Below are positions 54,332 to 64,000 of a stretch of DNA of 64,000 bases, in pieces. Origin of the DNA: Metaphire vulgaris. Lineage: Eukaryota > Annelida > Clitellata > Crassiclitellata > Megascolecidae. The stretch is from assembly GCA_018105865.1 (NCBI GenBank), contig CM030853.1, positions 6,518,075 to 6,582,074 of the forward strand. Direction: 5' to 3'. The notes beneath the pieces are model-generated. The model was given only the letters and a program-made list of their open reading frames with translations. It ran no database searches and was not told where the DNA came from. Position numbers and translations under genes: made by a program. Position 1 is the first letter of the stretch. Each line of letters opens with the position of its first letter.

Positions 54332-56284
54332 TCATGGTAACGAGTTGAAGGCAAACTTCACCGGGTCGAAACAGTTGTTCCAAAGTTCGTCAAATGTTCC
54401 CAGTTCCAGGTTTTCCAGTTCCAAGTTATCAAAATCGACGTCTTCCATCTGAAAACCACTCTCATAGCTGTCATAGTCGAGATCAAACGTCTGTTTGTTG
54501 CTGATATTTTCCAGTCTATCTCCAGCGGTGAACACGTCTCGATTCGAAACATCGTGTCCACGTTTCAAGGTTTTGCGCGGACCTTTCTCTCTTTCGCTCG
54601 TCTACCGTAGTTCTCGTATTCGATATATCGATATTCGTATCCGATGTATCGATATTCGTATCCGATGTATCGATATTCGTATCGAGAAACCAGTCGCTAC
54701 CTTCGTTCGGATGTAATCGTTCTCTTGTGATTAACAGCCGCGCGAGTACCGAAGACACGTTACCTTTACAGCGATCATCAGATTCAAACGACAGACCCTG
54801 AACAACCCGTATCGAATGTCTGGTGTCTTTTCGGCTGTTCTTAGCAGAGACGCGATTCGTCTTCTTCAGGCAATAGCCGTGATCCAAACTCACGATTCGA
54901 ACAACTGAGGATTCGCACTGACTCTTAGGATTGCGGCGATGACGGGTCTTCTTCTAATGGGCGCCTGTCTGATTATCCTATTAGCCAATGGAATGCATAC
55001 TTCGCAACTGATTTCTGCTAGGTTCCTCTCTTCACTGTAACCGAGTTGGCAATCTGGAACATCTGTGGAATCTGATGCGATATCGTGGGATTCGATGGAA
55101 GGAAATTGATCGTTGAAATCGACTTCTCTCAATTCCAAAAGCGCACCGTCTGGGCTGTAAGTGGATGGACTGTAAGACCATTCGTCGGAATTATTCGGAA
55201 AGTTCTTTTCCGTTGCGTCGAGGGCGTCGACGCACTGATTCAAGTTTCGCGGTAAGTGAACGACGTTGGAGACGAGCGCATTCGAAAGGTCGGTTCTAAC
55301 TGACTGAAACGCGACCTCTTCAGAAAGACGCCGTTCAACAACGAGAACCTCGTGTTTCGAACTTTCACCAGCATTGCCTTTGCGAAATCTCGAATCAAAA
55401 AAATCCCCGCAGTAAGTCATATTCAAATCGTCGCAATCTTTCGTGACTTGAGACAAGGCGTGTCAGGTCAACGACAGTTTCACTGTCTGTCACTTTTGAC
55501 GGCATACTAGTCGAACTAGTTGATTTGCTATTTACTGGAACAGCGTCGCGACGAAAATGAACAGGAATGCGCCGCTCATCGTCAACTGTAGCGCCTTTCT
55601 TGATATAACTGCACCCGAGTAAGCACCTAGTGATGGGACTCTGCTCGCGCGGTTCTTGCACTACATCAGTAAAGCGGTGAGACTGAGGATTTGCGTCGGA
55701 CATTTCGTCCGAATGTCTGGGGTTAGATTCCGTTTCGGATGCAGATACAGTCTCGAACAACACGGCCTGCGAAGTTTTTTCTAAGACGTCAGCAGAAGAA
55801 TATTTTGTCGGCACAGAATGTGACGTTAAAGCCGACAACGGCGACAAATCATAACAACCGAGATCCGACTTGCATTTTCTTTCAGTCGTTTTATCGTCGT
55901 CGTCTTTGGGAGATTTCTTCGCCGGCGGGTTCCAATAATAATCCTCGATGTCTGGTTTCGTTTGCTCTTCGCCGTCACTCGGCGGCGGTGACTCGTTCAT
56001 CGTCAGCGACAGTGCCTCGGAGAGTGACAGCGTCAACCACGATCGAACATTTCGTCGTCTTCTTCTTCTGCGCGCGGCGACGACGACGACCTCTGGTCCG
56101 TTGCCTCCGGGAATTCTCGAACAGAACATGGCGACGATTCGTCGGTGGAGGAGTAACCGCTGGAGGGTTCCGGAGAACTCTGTTCGTTTGTATTATGCGC
56201 TCCTCCTTTGTGCGCTCCAAAGTCTCCGCTGCAAACAAGGAGCACCAACAAACACGTTACAACATGCGTTCTTTGTAACTGCAT
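54332..56284 (-). CDS. Ser/acid-rich protein gene with four frame switches
   Basis: A 1.95-kb minus-strand stretch in which the protein-like frame changes four times (about 56050, 55405, 54950, 54575), with only two alternating frames used. Each overlap contains a short homopolymer (AAA, T7, CCC, AAAA) where one base more or less would join the flanking frames. Segments in order: MQLQRTHVVTCLLVLLVCSG, which looks like a signal peptide (or an intron end, because TGTTTGCAG is an excellent acceptor). Then Ser-rich SPEPSSGYSSTDESSP; SPPPSDGEEQTKPDIEDYYW; FDSRFRKGNAGESS; DDLNMTYCGDFF; basic VSAKNSRKDTRHSIR; an in-frame 7-residue repeat (DTNIDTS) three times; and an acidic C-terminus (MEDVDFDNLELENLELG, FDELWNNC). 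Likely intrinsically disordered; the acidic end resembles activation domains. Family unknown. Either assembly indels, a young pseudogene, or real frameshifting. Confidence 0.5.
54617..54685 (-). repeat. 21-bp in-frame tandem repeat
   Basis: Three copies of a 21-bp unit (contains ACGAATATCGATACATCG) encode DTNIDTS x3. Slippage in multiples of three argues that this frame was under coding constraint. Confidence 0.85.
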
Positions 56285-56306
56285 GTAGTCATTATACTGC
56301 TTACTG

Positions 56307-56556
56307 CAGTGGCGTAGCTAGGATTTCCGGAAGGGGGAGGGTTTGGTTTTGATTTTTGACCGTAACCAACTTTCGAAAAATCTTGACAAGCAAAAAACGT
56401 CCTCCACCTACTATGGCGCTTAACAAATTTATGGTCGGCAGCACCAATGGGGTTGTTTGACCCTCAAAACCGCGTCCGAAAATAAGAAATGCATGGAAAC
56501 ACGTAAAAAATTTGGGGGTTAAACCGCCCCCCCCAAGGGAACATTGATGCACAGCG
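56307..56556. mobile_element. hAT-like MITE, right end lost
   Basis: Left end CAGTGGCGTAGCTAGG and the family interior, ending near CCGCCCCCCCCAAGGG without the TACGCCACTG terminus. It starts 23 bp upstream of the 56284 ATG. Confidence 0.7.
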
Positions 56557-56696
56557 TGGATTTTGGTATCGTACTTTTGGTAAGACTTGGATATTTTTCA
56601 AAGTTCACGAATAATTTTTAAATACACGATGGCCATAATCTGGTCGAGTGAACCGTTTAATTTAAATTCGTTTCAAACGACAAAAAGCACATTTAA

Positions 56697-56840
56697 ATGA
56701 ATTTATTTTGGAGGTTTTGTGGCGATAAAGACAACGTTTACTCTATACCCACCGACTACTCCCGTGCTGAAGGAAAGCTGGTTGTCTCATCGTGTGGCCG
56801 AGTGAAGAAGATTGTCATAAATAAGAAACCTGCCAAATAA
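56697..56840 (+). CDS. Short ORF or terminal exon, 47 residues
   Basis: ATG at 56697 opens MNLFWRFCGDKDNVYSIPTD, continues YSRAEGKLVVSSCGRVKKIV and ends in a basic KKPAK. The TAA stop overlaps AATAAAG, a canonical poly(A) hexamer. Balanced composition. An acceptor-like TTATTTTGGAG at 56713 suggests it may instead be a last exon. No family recognised. Confidence 0.3.
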   Translation: MNLFWRFCGDKDNVYSIPTDYSRAEGKLVVSSCGRVKKIVINKKPAK

Positions 56841-57066
56841 AGAGAGCAAACAAAGATACGGCGCAAAGGGCCTGGCATACCATAATTTTTTTTAAACGTG
56901 ATTTATTGAATAATTTTATTCAAGAGGCTGACAAGTGACGGCCTGAAGTCGAGCTTTCGAAGCATGACGCGCGACAAAGAAGCCGAGGCATTTTTAGCAT
57001 GTCATAGAGTGCGTGAATTTTTAGTCGGTTGAAAAAAAGAATCGATTCAAACAGAACTGTATAGAC

Positions 57067-57414
57067 CAGCGGTTCTCAACCTTTATAGTGCCGCGACCCT
57101 TTTAATTCAATTCCCCATTATGTGGCGACCCCCAACGGTAAAATTATTTTCGCTCACAATGTAAGCTGCTAAAAATAATAATGCTACGACAATCAAAATG
57201 TTCGAAATCGTTATTATTTAATTGTCTCCATATTTAATTGTCTCCTCGAATGACAATTATAGTAAAACAACTAGTACGTCGTAACTACCACTGAGGAAAT
57301 TTTGTACAATAACAAGAAAAGAGACAACCTCATATTCTGATGGTCTCGGGCGACCCCTGGCAAATCGTCATTCGACCCCCTTGGGGGTCGCGACCCACAG
57401 GTTGAGAACCGCTG
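57067..57414. mobile_element. Charlie-like hAT MITE
   Basis: The ends are CAGCGGTTCTCAACCTT and CAGGTTGAGAACCGCTG, with perfect 8-bp duplication GTATAGAC. Inverted orientation relative to 34791-35134, with which it is nearly identical in long blocks. Confidence 0.93.
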
Positions 57415-57612
57415 GTATAGACGAAAGCTAAGAAAAAACTGCTTAATACTGCAGTCCACTGTCCTCATAATTGGGGGTGTTGGGGGGGCGGTCGGTCTCA
57501 AATTGAGGGGTGTTGGGGTGTTAGGGGCGTAAAAATATCCCTGCTCATAGCAGTATATTGCAAGATCAGAATCGTTGACAAACTGCACAATTTGTGTGTG
57601 TGCGCGTGTGTG

Positions 57613-57973
57613 CAGAGGCGTAGCTACCATATAGCAAGAATAAGCAAGGCATTAGAGCCCAGAAGAACTGGGGCCCTTTTTGACCACCAATGTAAAAAAG
57701 AAAGTAAATAATAACAAAAGCAAATAATTAAAAACACATTAAAAATCAGTCTTAATCAGATAAATTTGGTAGGTATTAAATATGACAGCGCTACAAAAAC
57801 AAAGCCGTTTTACAGTTTTCAGTTTCCGGAATCCGGTGACAGACGATGCGTTATTATTAAATGTTAAAATTTTTCAAGCCTTAGTGCACTGTTCGTCATG
57901 TTGTGACTTTTTAAGTTGAAGGGGCCCATTAATAATTTTGCATTAGGGCTTAAAAATCCTAGCTACGCCACTG
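57613..57973. mobile_element. hAT-like element, 'CAGAGGCGTAGCTA' type
   Basis: The ends are CAGAGGCGTAGCTACC and CCTAGCTACGCCACTG, in a GT-repeat context that supplies TGTGTG flanks (CGTGTGTG / TGTGTGTG). Confidence 0.75.
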
Positions 57974-58481
57974 TGTGTGTGTGTAAGTGTTCGGCAAGCT
58001 GCCTTCGTATATGTAGCAATGTTTAAAAATCCTGGATCGTTTTCTCAGAAAGCTCATTGTGTACTAACGAAAGCAAAATGAAAGGTGATCGTGCCTTGGT
58101 TCGACTGCTACCCCACCCGCATCCTCAACCAACCACCCCACCCACCCCCCAACCCCCACCCCGATGCACGATCATGCAAGGAACATAGACGTCAGAACGA
58201 CTTCGAAACGAAATGCCATAATTTTTCGATTGTCGCATGCGTCGAATACATTGGTCTTAATTGAAAAATCCCCCGCAAACACCGGTCTAGGCCTGTGGCT
58301 ATAGCAGACTTGGCGTAGATTCGAACGAGGGCGACGATGCCTGCTGAGGTAAAAACACTCTCACACGACCTCAACTGCGTGGTTGGTGCCAAATGGAGAT
58401 TTCACTTACACTACCTTGGGACTTCCTCTCCGTGGCATAGCAGCTAGGGTTCTAGAATTGGGGAACCGTCACTCATACAGG
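57974..58481. other. No gene seen
   Basis: Includes a C-rich (CCCCACCC) stretch at 58110-58165. No exon-like frame. Confidence 0.4.
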
Positions 58482-58631
58482 CAGTGGCGGCTCCAGGATT
58501 TGGCAAGTGGGGGATGTTGATAGGTATGTAGTAGTGAGTTTAGGGTCCCAACAGGGGGAGGGTCGCTGGGGAGGCAGGCATTCAATGGGAGGGGGCACGA
58601 GCCCCCGGGCCCTCATGTGGAACCGCCACTG
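58482..58631. mobile_element. hAT-like MITE, 'CAGTGGCGGCTCCA' family
   Basis: The ends are CAGTGGCGGCTCCAGG and TGGAACCGCCACTG, with perfect 8-bp duplication CATACAGG. Confidence 0.92.
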
Positions 58632-58816
58632 CATACAGGAGAACTGGGTTTGATTCTAGTAGGGCGTCTGGGAGAGCGCCAAGAGTTTCACAGAGGGGTC
58701 TGGGAAGGGGGAACCACAGTCACAAAATTGGATTCAAATATTCAATCAATCAAAATGCCTCTGTGGTGCCACGACATTAAAGCCCAGGCATGTTGCATCA
58801 AATCAACGAGAGCCAG

Positions 58817-58985
58817 GCAGGGATAATTGTGAATTTGAGGGGGTGTCGATCAAATTGGGGTGCGGAGCTAATTAGTATGCATTTTGTGTGCATACCATTG
58901 TCACATTACCAAATTTTGGGGGTGTCGACCTCAAATTGGGGTTGGGGGGTTGGGGTGTGTGTTAAGGGGTGTAAAAATATCTCTG
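58817..58985. mobile_element. hAT-like MITE, family 'GGATATTTCTAGG'
   Basis: The ends are CAGGGATAATTGTG and GTAAAAATATCTCTG, with perfect 8-bp duplication GAGCCAGG. Confidence 0.9.
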
Positions 58986-59108
58986 GAGCCAGGTCAAGCC
59001 GAAAAGATCAATCCGATCTTGAGATATGGAGATTTGGAGCTTGGAGCAATTATGCAGACTATAAGACCATTATCAGTAATCATCCGATAGAATCTTCTCA
59101 TCGCTTAT

Positions 59109-59136
59109 AGGGACTGTCCATTTATGGACGGTCCCT
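59109..59136. mobile_element. TIR-only remnant of the GGGCTGTCCA MITE
   Basis: AGGGACTGTCCATT joined directly to TATGGACGGTCCCT: the two ends of the 31137-type family with the whole interior missing, a 28-bp imperfect palindrome. Confidence 0.6.
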
Positions 59137-59159
59137 TATGCGCGAATCTCACAATTAGT

Positions 59160-59230
59160 CTAGGACTCTAGGTCCTGCTTTCGTAAGCGCTATTGAGATT
59201 TACGAGATTTTACTTACCTACTTACTTTGC
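59160..59230 (+). mobile_element. L2-like LINE 3' tail
   Basis: GTAAGCGCTATTGAGATTTA then ACGAGATTTTACTTACCTAC. A similar tail lies at 60165-60220 (GGCGTTATATAACTTTACG, TTACTTACTG). Confidence 0.65.
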
Positions 59231-59888
59231 CAACATGATGTTCTTGTGCGCGATTGTTTGTTGTACCACGAAGTGCTGTCAAATCCAAATATCAGTTTCA
59301 CGCTAAATGGGGGTGGGGTGGGGTGGATGAGTGGGACCAGACGCAATTGAAAAGTGAATGAACGATCGAATGATTGACTAGCTGACTGATTGACTGATCG
59401 ATTGATTGATTAAGTCATTGATTGAGTCATTGATTGAGTCATTGATTGATAGAAAGTATATGAGTCTGTTGATATCTAATTTGAAAGCTGTTAATTGCAG
59501 ATAATAATTTACCCGTCTGTTGTGTGTAAGTATAGTCAAACGCCGATAATTAGACGACGCCATTCCTCAGAGAATCTGGTTAATTTCGACGAAATTCTCT
59601 GTCTTAATATCGTTCAGTGGCTGTCTTTGTCATTCGGCATTTATTTCTGTGTGAAAACACGCATCTGATCTTCAAATAAACTCAGAATAGCACACCACTG
59701 TTGTACTATCAAATCCAGAGATCGCTTCTCTTTCTGGTTCTTTTCTCATAGTCTGCCTTGCTGCTTCCCCAGTCCCCACTCCCACTCTGACTGATCCCTG
59801 GAATTGACCTTTCCGGCTGACCACAAAACTTCGGCTATATATAGCTATTCTACACGTAACTGTAGATTAAATAAGCAGCTGGTACGGT

Positions 59889-60149
59889 CAGTGCCGGATT
59901 AAGCACCGTGGAGGCCTATAGGCAGTCAAACTTTTGGGGCCCCAGGGGCCAGGCCCATAATGACTACTAGAACGCCATTGAAGTGTAAACATTGTTGTAT
60001 GACGTCAGCGTCGTCACGTGCCTTTCGCATAGCGCTATTCTTAAGAATAAGTAAGTAAAAACGCTTTCGTCACTGTCTTGTGGGGCCCCTAAAAGTCGCG
60101 GGGCCCATAAAGCAGTTGCCTACTCTGCCTAATGGGTAATCCGGCACTG
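59889..60149. mobile_element. hAT-like MITE, 'CAGTGCCGGATTAAG' type
   Basis: The ends are CAGTGCCGGATTAAGC and GGTAATCCGGCACTG, with perfect 8-bp duplication GGTACGGT. GGGGCCCC-bearing interior. Confidence 0.93.
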
Positions 60150-60225
60150 GGTACGGTGCCTACTTTCGAAGGCGTTATATAACTTTACGAGATTTTATTC
60201 ACTTGCTTACTTACTGAGTAACTGA

Positions 60226-60763
60226 CAGACTTACTAGAGAACTTCTGTGGCGCCATCAACCACTTTGTCTGAGCTAAATCGGTCGCAGACGTTGGCTTGA
60301 CTTTTCAGTAATAGGCAAACTTTTCAATGTAAAAGTGCAACTTGGCTTTCTTCGAATCGTTTACTGTATTTACGAAAGATCCATGTTTTGAACTGGTTGC
60401 TCTTGATCTTAAATTACAGTCGGACTTTTAGGCCTTTTAGACCAAATAGGCCTTTAAGCCTTATGCTCGAATATTTCTCTTCGATCTGCTTATATCGAGT
60501 CGTCGCTTGTAGGCCTACAGTATGATTAAGTTTCAGGTTTACTTAGGCCTACAAGTGAAGGACTAGTTTTGGACCAGTCAAATTCCCAGGTCTTTACAGT
60601 GTAGGCCTAAAGGACTATAGGTCCTATGCATAATTTATGTCGAAGTCTAAATAATTAGGCAAGATTCGAGGGCACCAGACAAGAGTTGACGATCTATTCG
60701 AAGTAAAAGCGCAATTTAGAATTCATGACCGTTACTGCAATCTCATTCAGGGGTTGTCACTGG
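60226..60763. other. No gene seen
   Basis: Rich in TAGGCCT motifs, no exon-like frame. Confidence 0.4.
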
Positions 60764-60885
60764 CGTAAACATGGATGAAAAAGTGGGGACCCAACCAATA
60801 TGCCTTCTCTCAACCCTATATGGTATACTTCTCAAAAGTCGGGGGTTCGAGCCTAGAGGCCTAATAGAAGTTTACGTCTATGGGG
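60764..60885. mobile_element. Short MITE, GGCGTAAAC ends, reverse
   Basis: GGCGTAAACATGGATG and CCTAATAGAAGTTTACG. Reverse copy of 27832-27950. Confidence 0.6.
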
Positions 60886-60946
60886 TTGCGCTAAATTGCC
60901 TAATGGAGGGTGACAAATTTTGCTCTAGAAGTTCAACCCCTTATGC

Positions 60947-61105
60947 CAGGGTCGGGCAACTTTTTCGGTCCCAGGCACCCTAATATTATTCTGCATTTCG
61001 TACATTTGGTAAAATGTATTGACTGCTTTTTATCAACGATTTTAGAAGTTTTCTAGTTTTTTGCGGCACCCTATGGTGACACGGCACACCAGTTGCCCGA
61101 CAGTG
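60947..61105. mobile_element. hAT-like MITE, 'GGTCGGGCAACTT' type
   Basis: The ends are CAGGGTCGGGCAACTT and AGTTGCCCGACAGTG, with flanks CCTTATGC and CCCTATAC. Confidence 0.75.
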
Positions 61106-61213
61106 CCCTATACATTTATTATACTGTAAGGTAGTGTAAAAAACCTTTCAATCACAGTATTTTCTAACGGAATCTCTCTACTCTTAGCGTTTCTTTAAAC
61201 TGTTTTAATGGTT

Positions 61214-61268
61214 TCTATGGTGATTTTCACACAGACCGACTCTATCGAATCATTCCAAAGTCTAAACC

Positions 61269-61332
<64 letters not shown>

Positions 61333-61349
61333 CATTATTATTATAGGTA

Positions 61350-61383
<34 letters not shown>

Positions 61384-62033
61384 GATGGTAGTAGTAGTAG
61401 TAGTAGTAGTAGTAGGTAGATTTGTAGTAGTAGTTCCCCAGCCCAAGTGGTAGTATCCCCCCACCACTACATCCTCCACTGCTACACTTCCCCAACAACT
61501 ACATTGGTCGACATGGTGGTGGTGGTGGTGTGGTGGTGGTGGTGGTGGTAGCAGTGGTGGTGGTGGTGCAGCAGCAGCAGTAGCAGCAGCAGTGCAGCAG
61601 TGGTGGATGTGGTGGCAGTGCAGCAGCAGCAGTGGTGGTGGTGGCAGTGGTGGTGCAGCAGCAGCAGTGGCAGCAGCAGCAGCAGCAGCAGCAGCAGTGG
61701 CAGCAGTGGTGGCAGCAGCAGCAGCAGCAGGTGGTGGTGGCAGTGGCAGTGGCAGCAGTGGTGGTGGCAGTGGTGCAGCAGCAGTGGTGGTGGTGGTGGT
61801 GGTGGTGGCAGTGGTGGTGGTGCAGTGCAGTGGTGGTGGTGGTGGTGGTGGTGGTGGCAGCAGTGGTGGTGTGGTGGCAGCAGCAGCAGCAGCAGTGCAG
61901 GTGGTGGTGGTGGTGGTGGTGGTGGTGGTGGTGGCAGCAGTGGCAGTGGTGGTGTGGCAGCAGTGGTGGCAGCAGCAGCAGCAGCAGCAGTGGTGGCAGC
62001 AGTGGCAGGTGGTGGTGCAGCAGCAGCAGCAGT

Positions 62034-62124
<91 letters not shown>

Positions 62125-62149
62125 CAGTAGTAGCAGCAGTAGTAGCAGC

Positions 62150-62194
<45 letters not shown>

Positions 62195-62195
62195 C
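61214..62195. repeat. SINE hairpin plus 0.9-kb compound triplet arrays
   Basis: A decayed hairpin (GTGATTTTCACACAGACC, then CCAAAGTCTAAACC) precedes (TTA)n at 61271-61344, (GTA)n and (GTG)n to 61425, then after about 90 bp of unique sequence a 680-bp mosaic of GTG, GCA/CAG and finally (CAG)n and (TAG)n. All units keep one triplet phase. The composition is the reverse complement of the 49.3-50.1 kb array. Confidence 0.92.
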
Positions 62196-62379
62196 TTCTG
62201 TCAAATCAGATCAATCAACAGTTCTCCCTGCTTACCTTTCTTTATTCGCGACAGACTGTCAGTCCATATTTAGGCCTCTTATACGACTGTTTACAGAACA
62301 CAAACGCTTGTTGCATGTAAACGACAGGCGCTGGAAGAACCATCGAACGATTTCAGTTTCAACGTTGCCACGATTAACA

Positions 62380-62760
62380 GAAGTGTTGCCGCAGGCGCTT
62401 TTAAAATCCACCCGGCCTCTTCTTTGAGCACTTTATTAGGCTCGTAAGTCGAGTTTTCACGTCACGTGTATCCGGCGGATAAACGGTTTCCAAAGAAATA
62501 CATGACTCACAATCGACGAGGACCTTTACGCAACGGCACAACCCGCCCGCGCTCTGACATAACGGGCCCGCCGTGCGGCTGCACGGCGACTGAGGCCGCC
62601 GGGCCCTAGTCCGTCCGTCCAGCGCTATTCGGTTCGGTTACTAGAGCTGCGTGCCTTCTGTCACGTTCGCTCGCATGTACGGCGCACCAACCACACGCGA
62701 CAGAGAAATAGAGGTCACTGAAGTCGATTGCAGGCAAGCAGTTTGTTTTATAGACCAAAC
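62380..62760. promoter_or_regulatory. GC/CpG-rich unique stretch, possible promoter
   Basis: Locally GC-rich with many CpGs (around GGGCCCGCCGTGCGGC) and no transposon sequence, in contrast to its AT-rich surroundings. No TATA box or gene start identified, so the promoter idea is weak. Confidence 0.25.
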
Positions 62761-62818
62761 TGTTTCGTGCTTAATTGCAACGAGATGATTGTGTAGTAGA
62801 ATTAATGCTATGGAAGTT

Positions 62819-62847
62819 CATCATCATCGTCGTCATCGTCGTCATCG

Positions 62848-62883
<36 letters not shown>

Positions 62884-62945
62884 CCATCATCACCATAACC
62901 ACCACCGCTATAACCACCACCGCCATAACCACCATGGTCTGTCTG
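62819..62945. repeat. (ATC)n / (ACC)n triplet repeat
   Basis: ATC/GTC triplets then ACCACC-type units. Confidence 0.9.
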
Positions 62946-63079
62946 TTTAATAAAGTGATGTCTAGACATTTGAGACGAGCGTCGCGCGTTTTAAATACTT
63001 CATTTTTATTAGGCCTAATGCCTCAGTCTTTCGCCAAATATAAACCCTTCTTGTATGCGAAGATCTTGATGGCCGTGAA

Positions 63080-63438
63080 GAGTGTTTTATCGAGACTCCA
63101 GGCCTTAGGGGGGGCGATTGACTTGGCTGGAGGGGAAGAGACGCGGTTCAATGCAAAAATCTTTGGTACTGCTAAAAATTGGGGGAGGGAAGATTTTGAG
63201 GGTTGGGGAATCTCCCCTAACAGGCCTGGATAAAACCAGGGGCGTAGCGACGGGGGTATATCGGTATATATATAGCCCCCCCAAAAAAATCAGTCTACCT
63301 TAAAGTTTTTTATGTGATTTATATGTGGTTATATGTGGTTATATGTAGTTTATATGGTTTATAGTTACGGTTTATACCCCCAAGACATTTATACCCTCTC
63401 GAATCAAATTCCTGGCTACGCCCCTGGATAAAACACTG
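63080..63438. mobile_element. hAT-like MITE hosting a second MITE
   Basis: Left end GAGTGTTTTATCGAGACTCC (first base mutated), right end (G)ATAAAACACTG, with flanks GCCGTGAA and GCCGCGAA. The element at 63237-63426 sits in its right terminus. Confidence 0.82.
63237..63426. mobile_element. Nested hAT-like MITE, 'TATATCGGTATATA' family
   Basis: The ends are CAGGGGCGTAGCGACGG and TGGCTACGCCCCTG, with perfect 8-bp duplication GATAAAAC, which is itself part of the host's terminal inverted repeat. Confidence 0.93.
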
Positions 63439-63675
63439 GCCGCGAAGTTGCGCTGTTCTACTTCAGCAGCGTAGGACAATTTTGATATTAAGCAATTGAT
63501 CGTGATAGAACGGTTCCTAATAGCGCAGCTAATTCACATTGACTGTTTTGTCAGTTTAGGCAACACATTGCGTCTGTTTACAATGATTGAACATAAACGG
63601 ACTTGCGCAGTTAATGGCCGTATATTTTAAAAATTACTAAATTCTCGTCTAAACGAAGCTGCAGATTTCTATAAA

Positions 63676-63960
63676 CAGCGAAGAAGAAGAAGAAGAAGAA
63701 GAAGAGGAAGAGGAAGAAGAGGATTAAGTAAAGAAGAAGATGAAGAAAAAGGAGAACCAAAGAAGACGGCGAGGAAGAAGATAAAGAAGAGTAGGAGGAT
63801 GAAGAAAGAAAAAGAAGATGAAGAAAAAGAAGAGGAGAATGAAGAAAAAGGAGAAGAAAAAGAAAAAGACGGGAAAGAAGACGACGAAGAGGATGATGGC
63901 GAAGAAGAAGAAGAAGAAGAAGAAGAAGAAGAAGAAGAAGAAGAAGAAGAAGACGAAGAA
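63676..63960 (+). repeat. (GAA)n purine-rich tract
   Basis: About 285 bp of A/G-rich triplets with a pure (GAA)n block at about 63900-63952. Confidence 0.92.
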
Positions 63961-64000
63961 GCCGGGTGCATGTTGTTAGATAGGCATTCAAAGGCAGAAT

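Noticed and set aside
61482..62320. Overlapping long frames on both strands
   Set aside because: Same cause: compound GTG/CAG/TAG repeats.

Overview
This window is from a eukaryotic, almost certainly metazoan (invertebrate) nuclear genome. It has GT-AG introns, long introns, a SIX-class homeobox gene, immunoglobulin and ephrin-receptor-like extracellular exons, L2/CR1-type LINEs, 5S- and tRNA-derived SINEs, dense short non-autonomous DNA transposons and very long triplet microsatellites. There are no bacterial operons, CRISPR arrays or viral genomes. LINE 3' ends of the GCGCTATATAAAT type and 5S-derived SINEs would fit a marine invertebrate, possibly a deuterostome, but the species cannot be named from the sequence.

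Genes. (1) On the minus strand, about 17.25 kb down to 7.7 kb, six exons form a secreted or cell-surface protein gene: a signal-peptide exon, an Ig-like exon, three exons of an unrecognised region and a six-cysteine ephrin-receptor-like (GCC2/GCC3) module. Reading phases at the inferred splice sites are compatible. More 3' exons probably lie beyond the left edge. (2) On the plus strand, 26.1-29.85 kb, is a two-exon Six3/6 (Optix)-type homeobox gene with a 2.6 kb intron and an unusual acidic, Pro-rich C-terminus. Genes 1 and 2 are head to head across about 8.6 kb, which contains a largely unique, GC-richer stretch (20.7-22.6 kb) and a strong plus-strand splice donor. (3) On the minus strand, 56.28-54.33 kb, is a Ser/acid-rich protein gene whose open frame switches four times, each time next to a short homopolymer. 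(4) There are isolated exon candidates at 39.55-39.86 kb (minus), 35.82-35.95 kb (plus) and 56.70-56.84 kb (plus).

Mobile DNA fills most of the rest. More than 30 short hAT-like elements (ends CAGNGG/CAGGG, 8-bp target duplications, several perfect) belong to about ten families, some nested. There are pogo-like TA-flanked MITEs and a separate MITE family with GGGNCTGTCCATAAATGACGTCA ends (described in parts below). There is one 2.7 kb 5'-truncated L2/CR1 LINE with fragments elsewhere, a second LINE type, and five 5S-headed SINE copies. tRNA-headed SINEs end in a short hairpin followed by triplet repeats. Many of the long (TTA)n, (CTA)n, (CTG)n and (CAC)n arrays begin at that hairpin, so SINE tails look like the seed of the triplet-repeat load. 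Two compound triplet arrays (49.3-50.1 kb and 61.3-62.2 kb) each exceed 700 bp.
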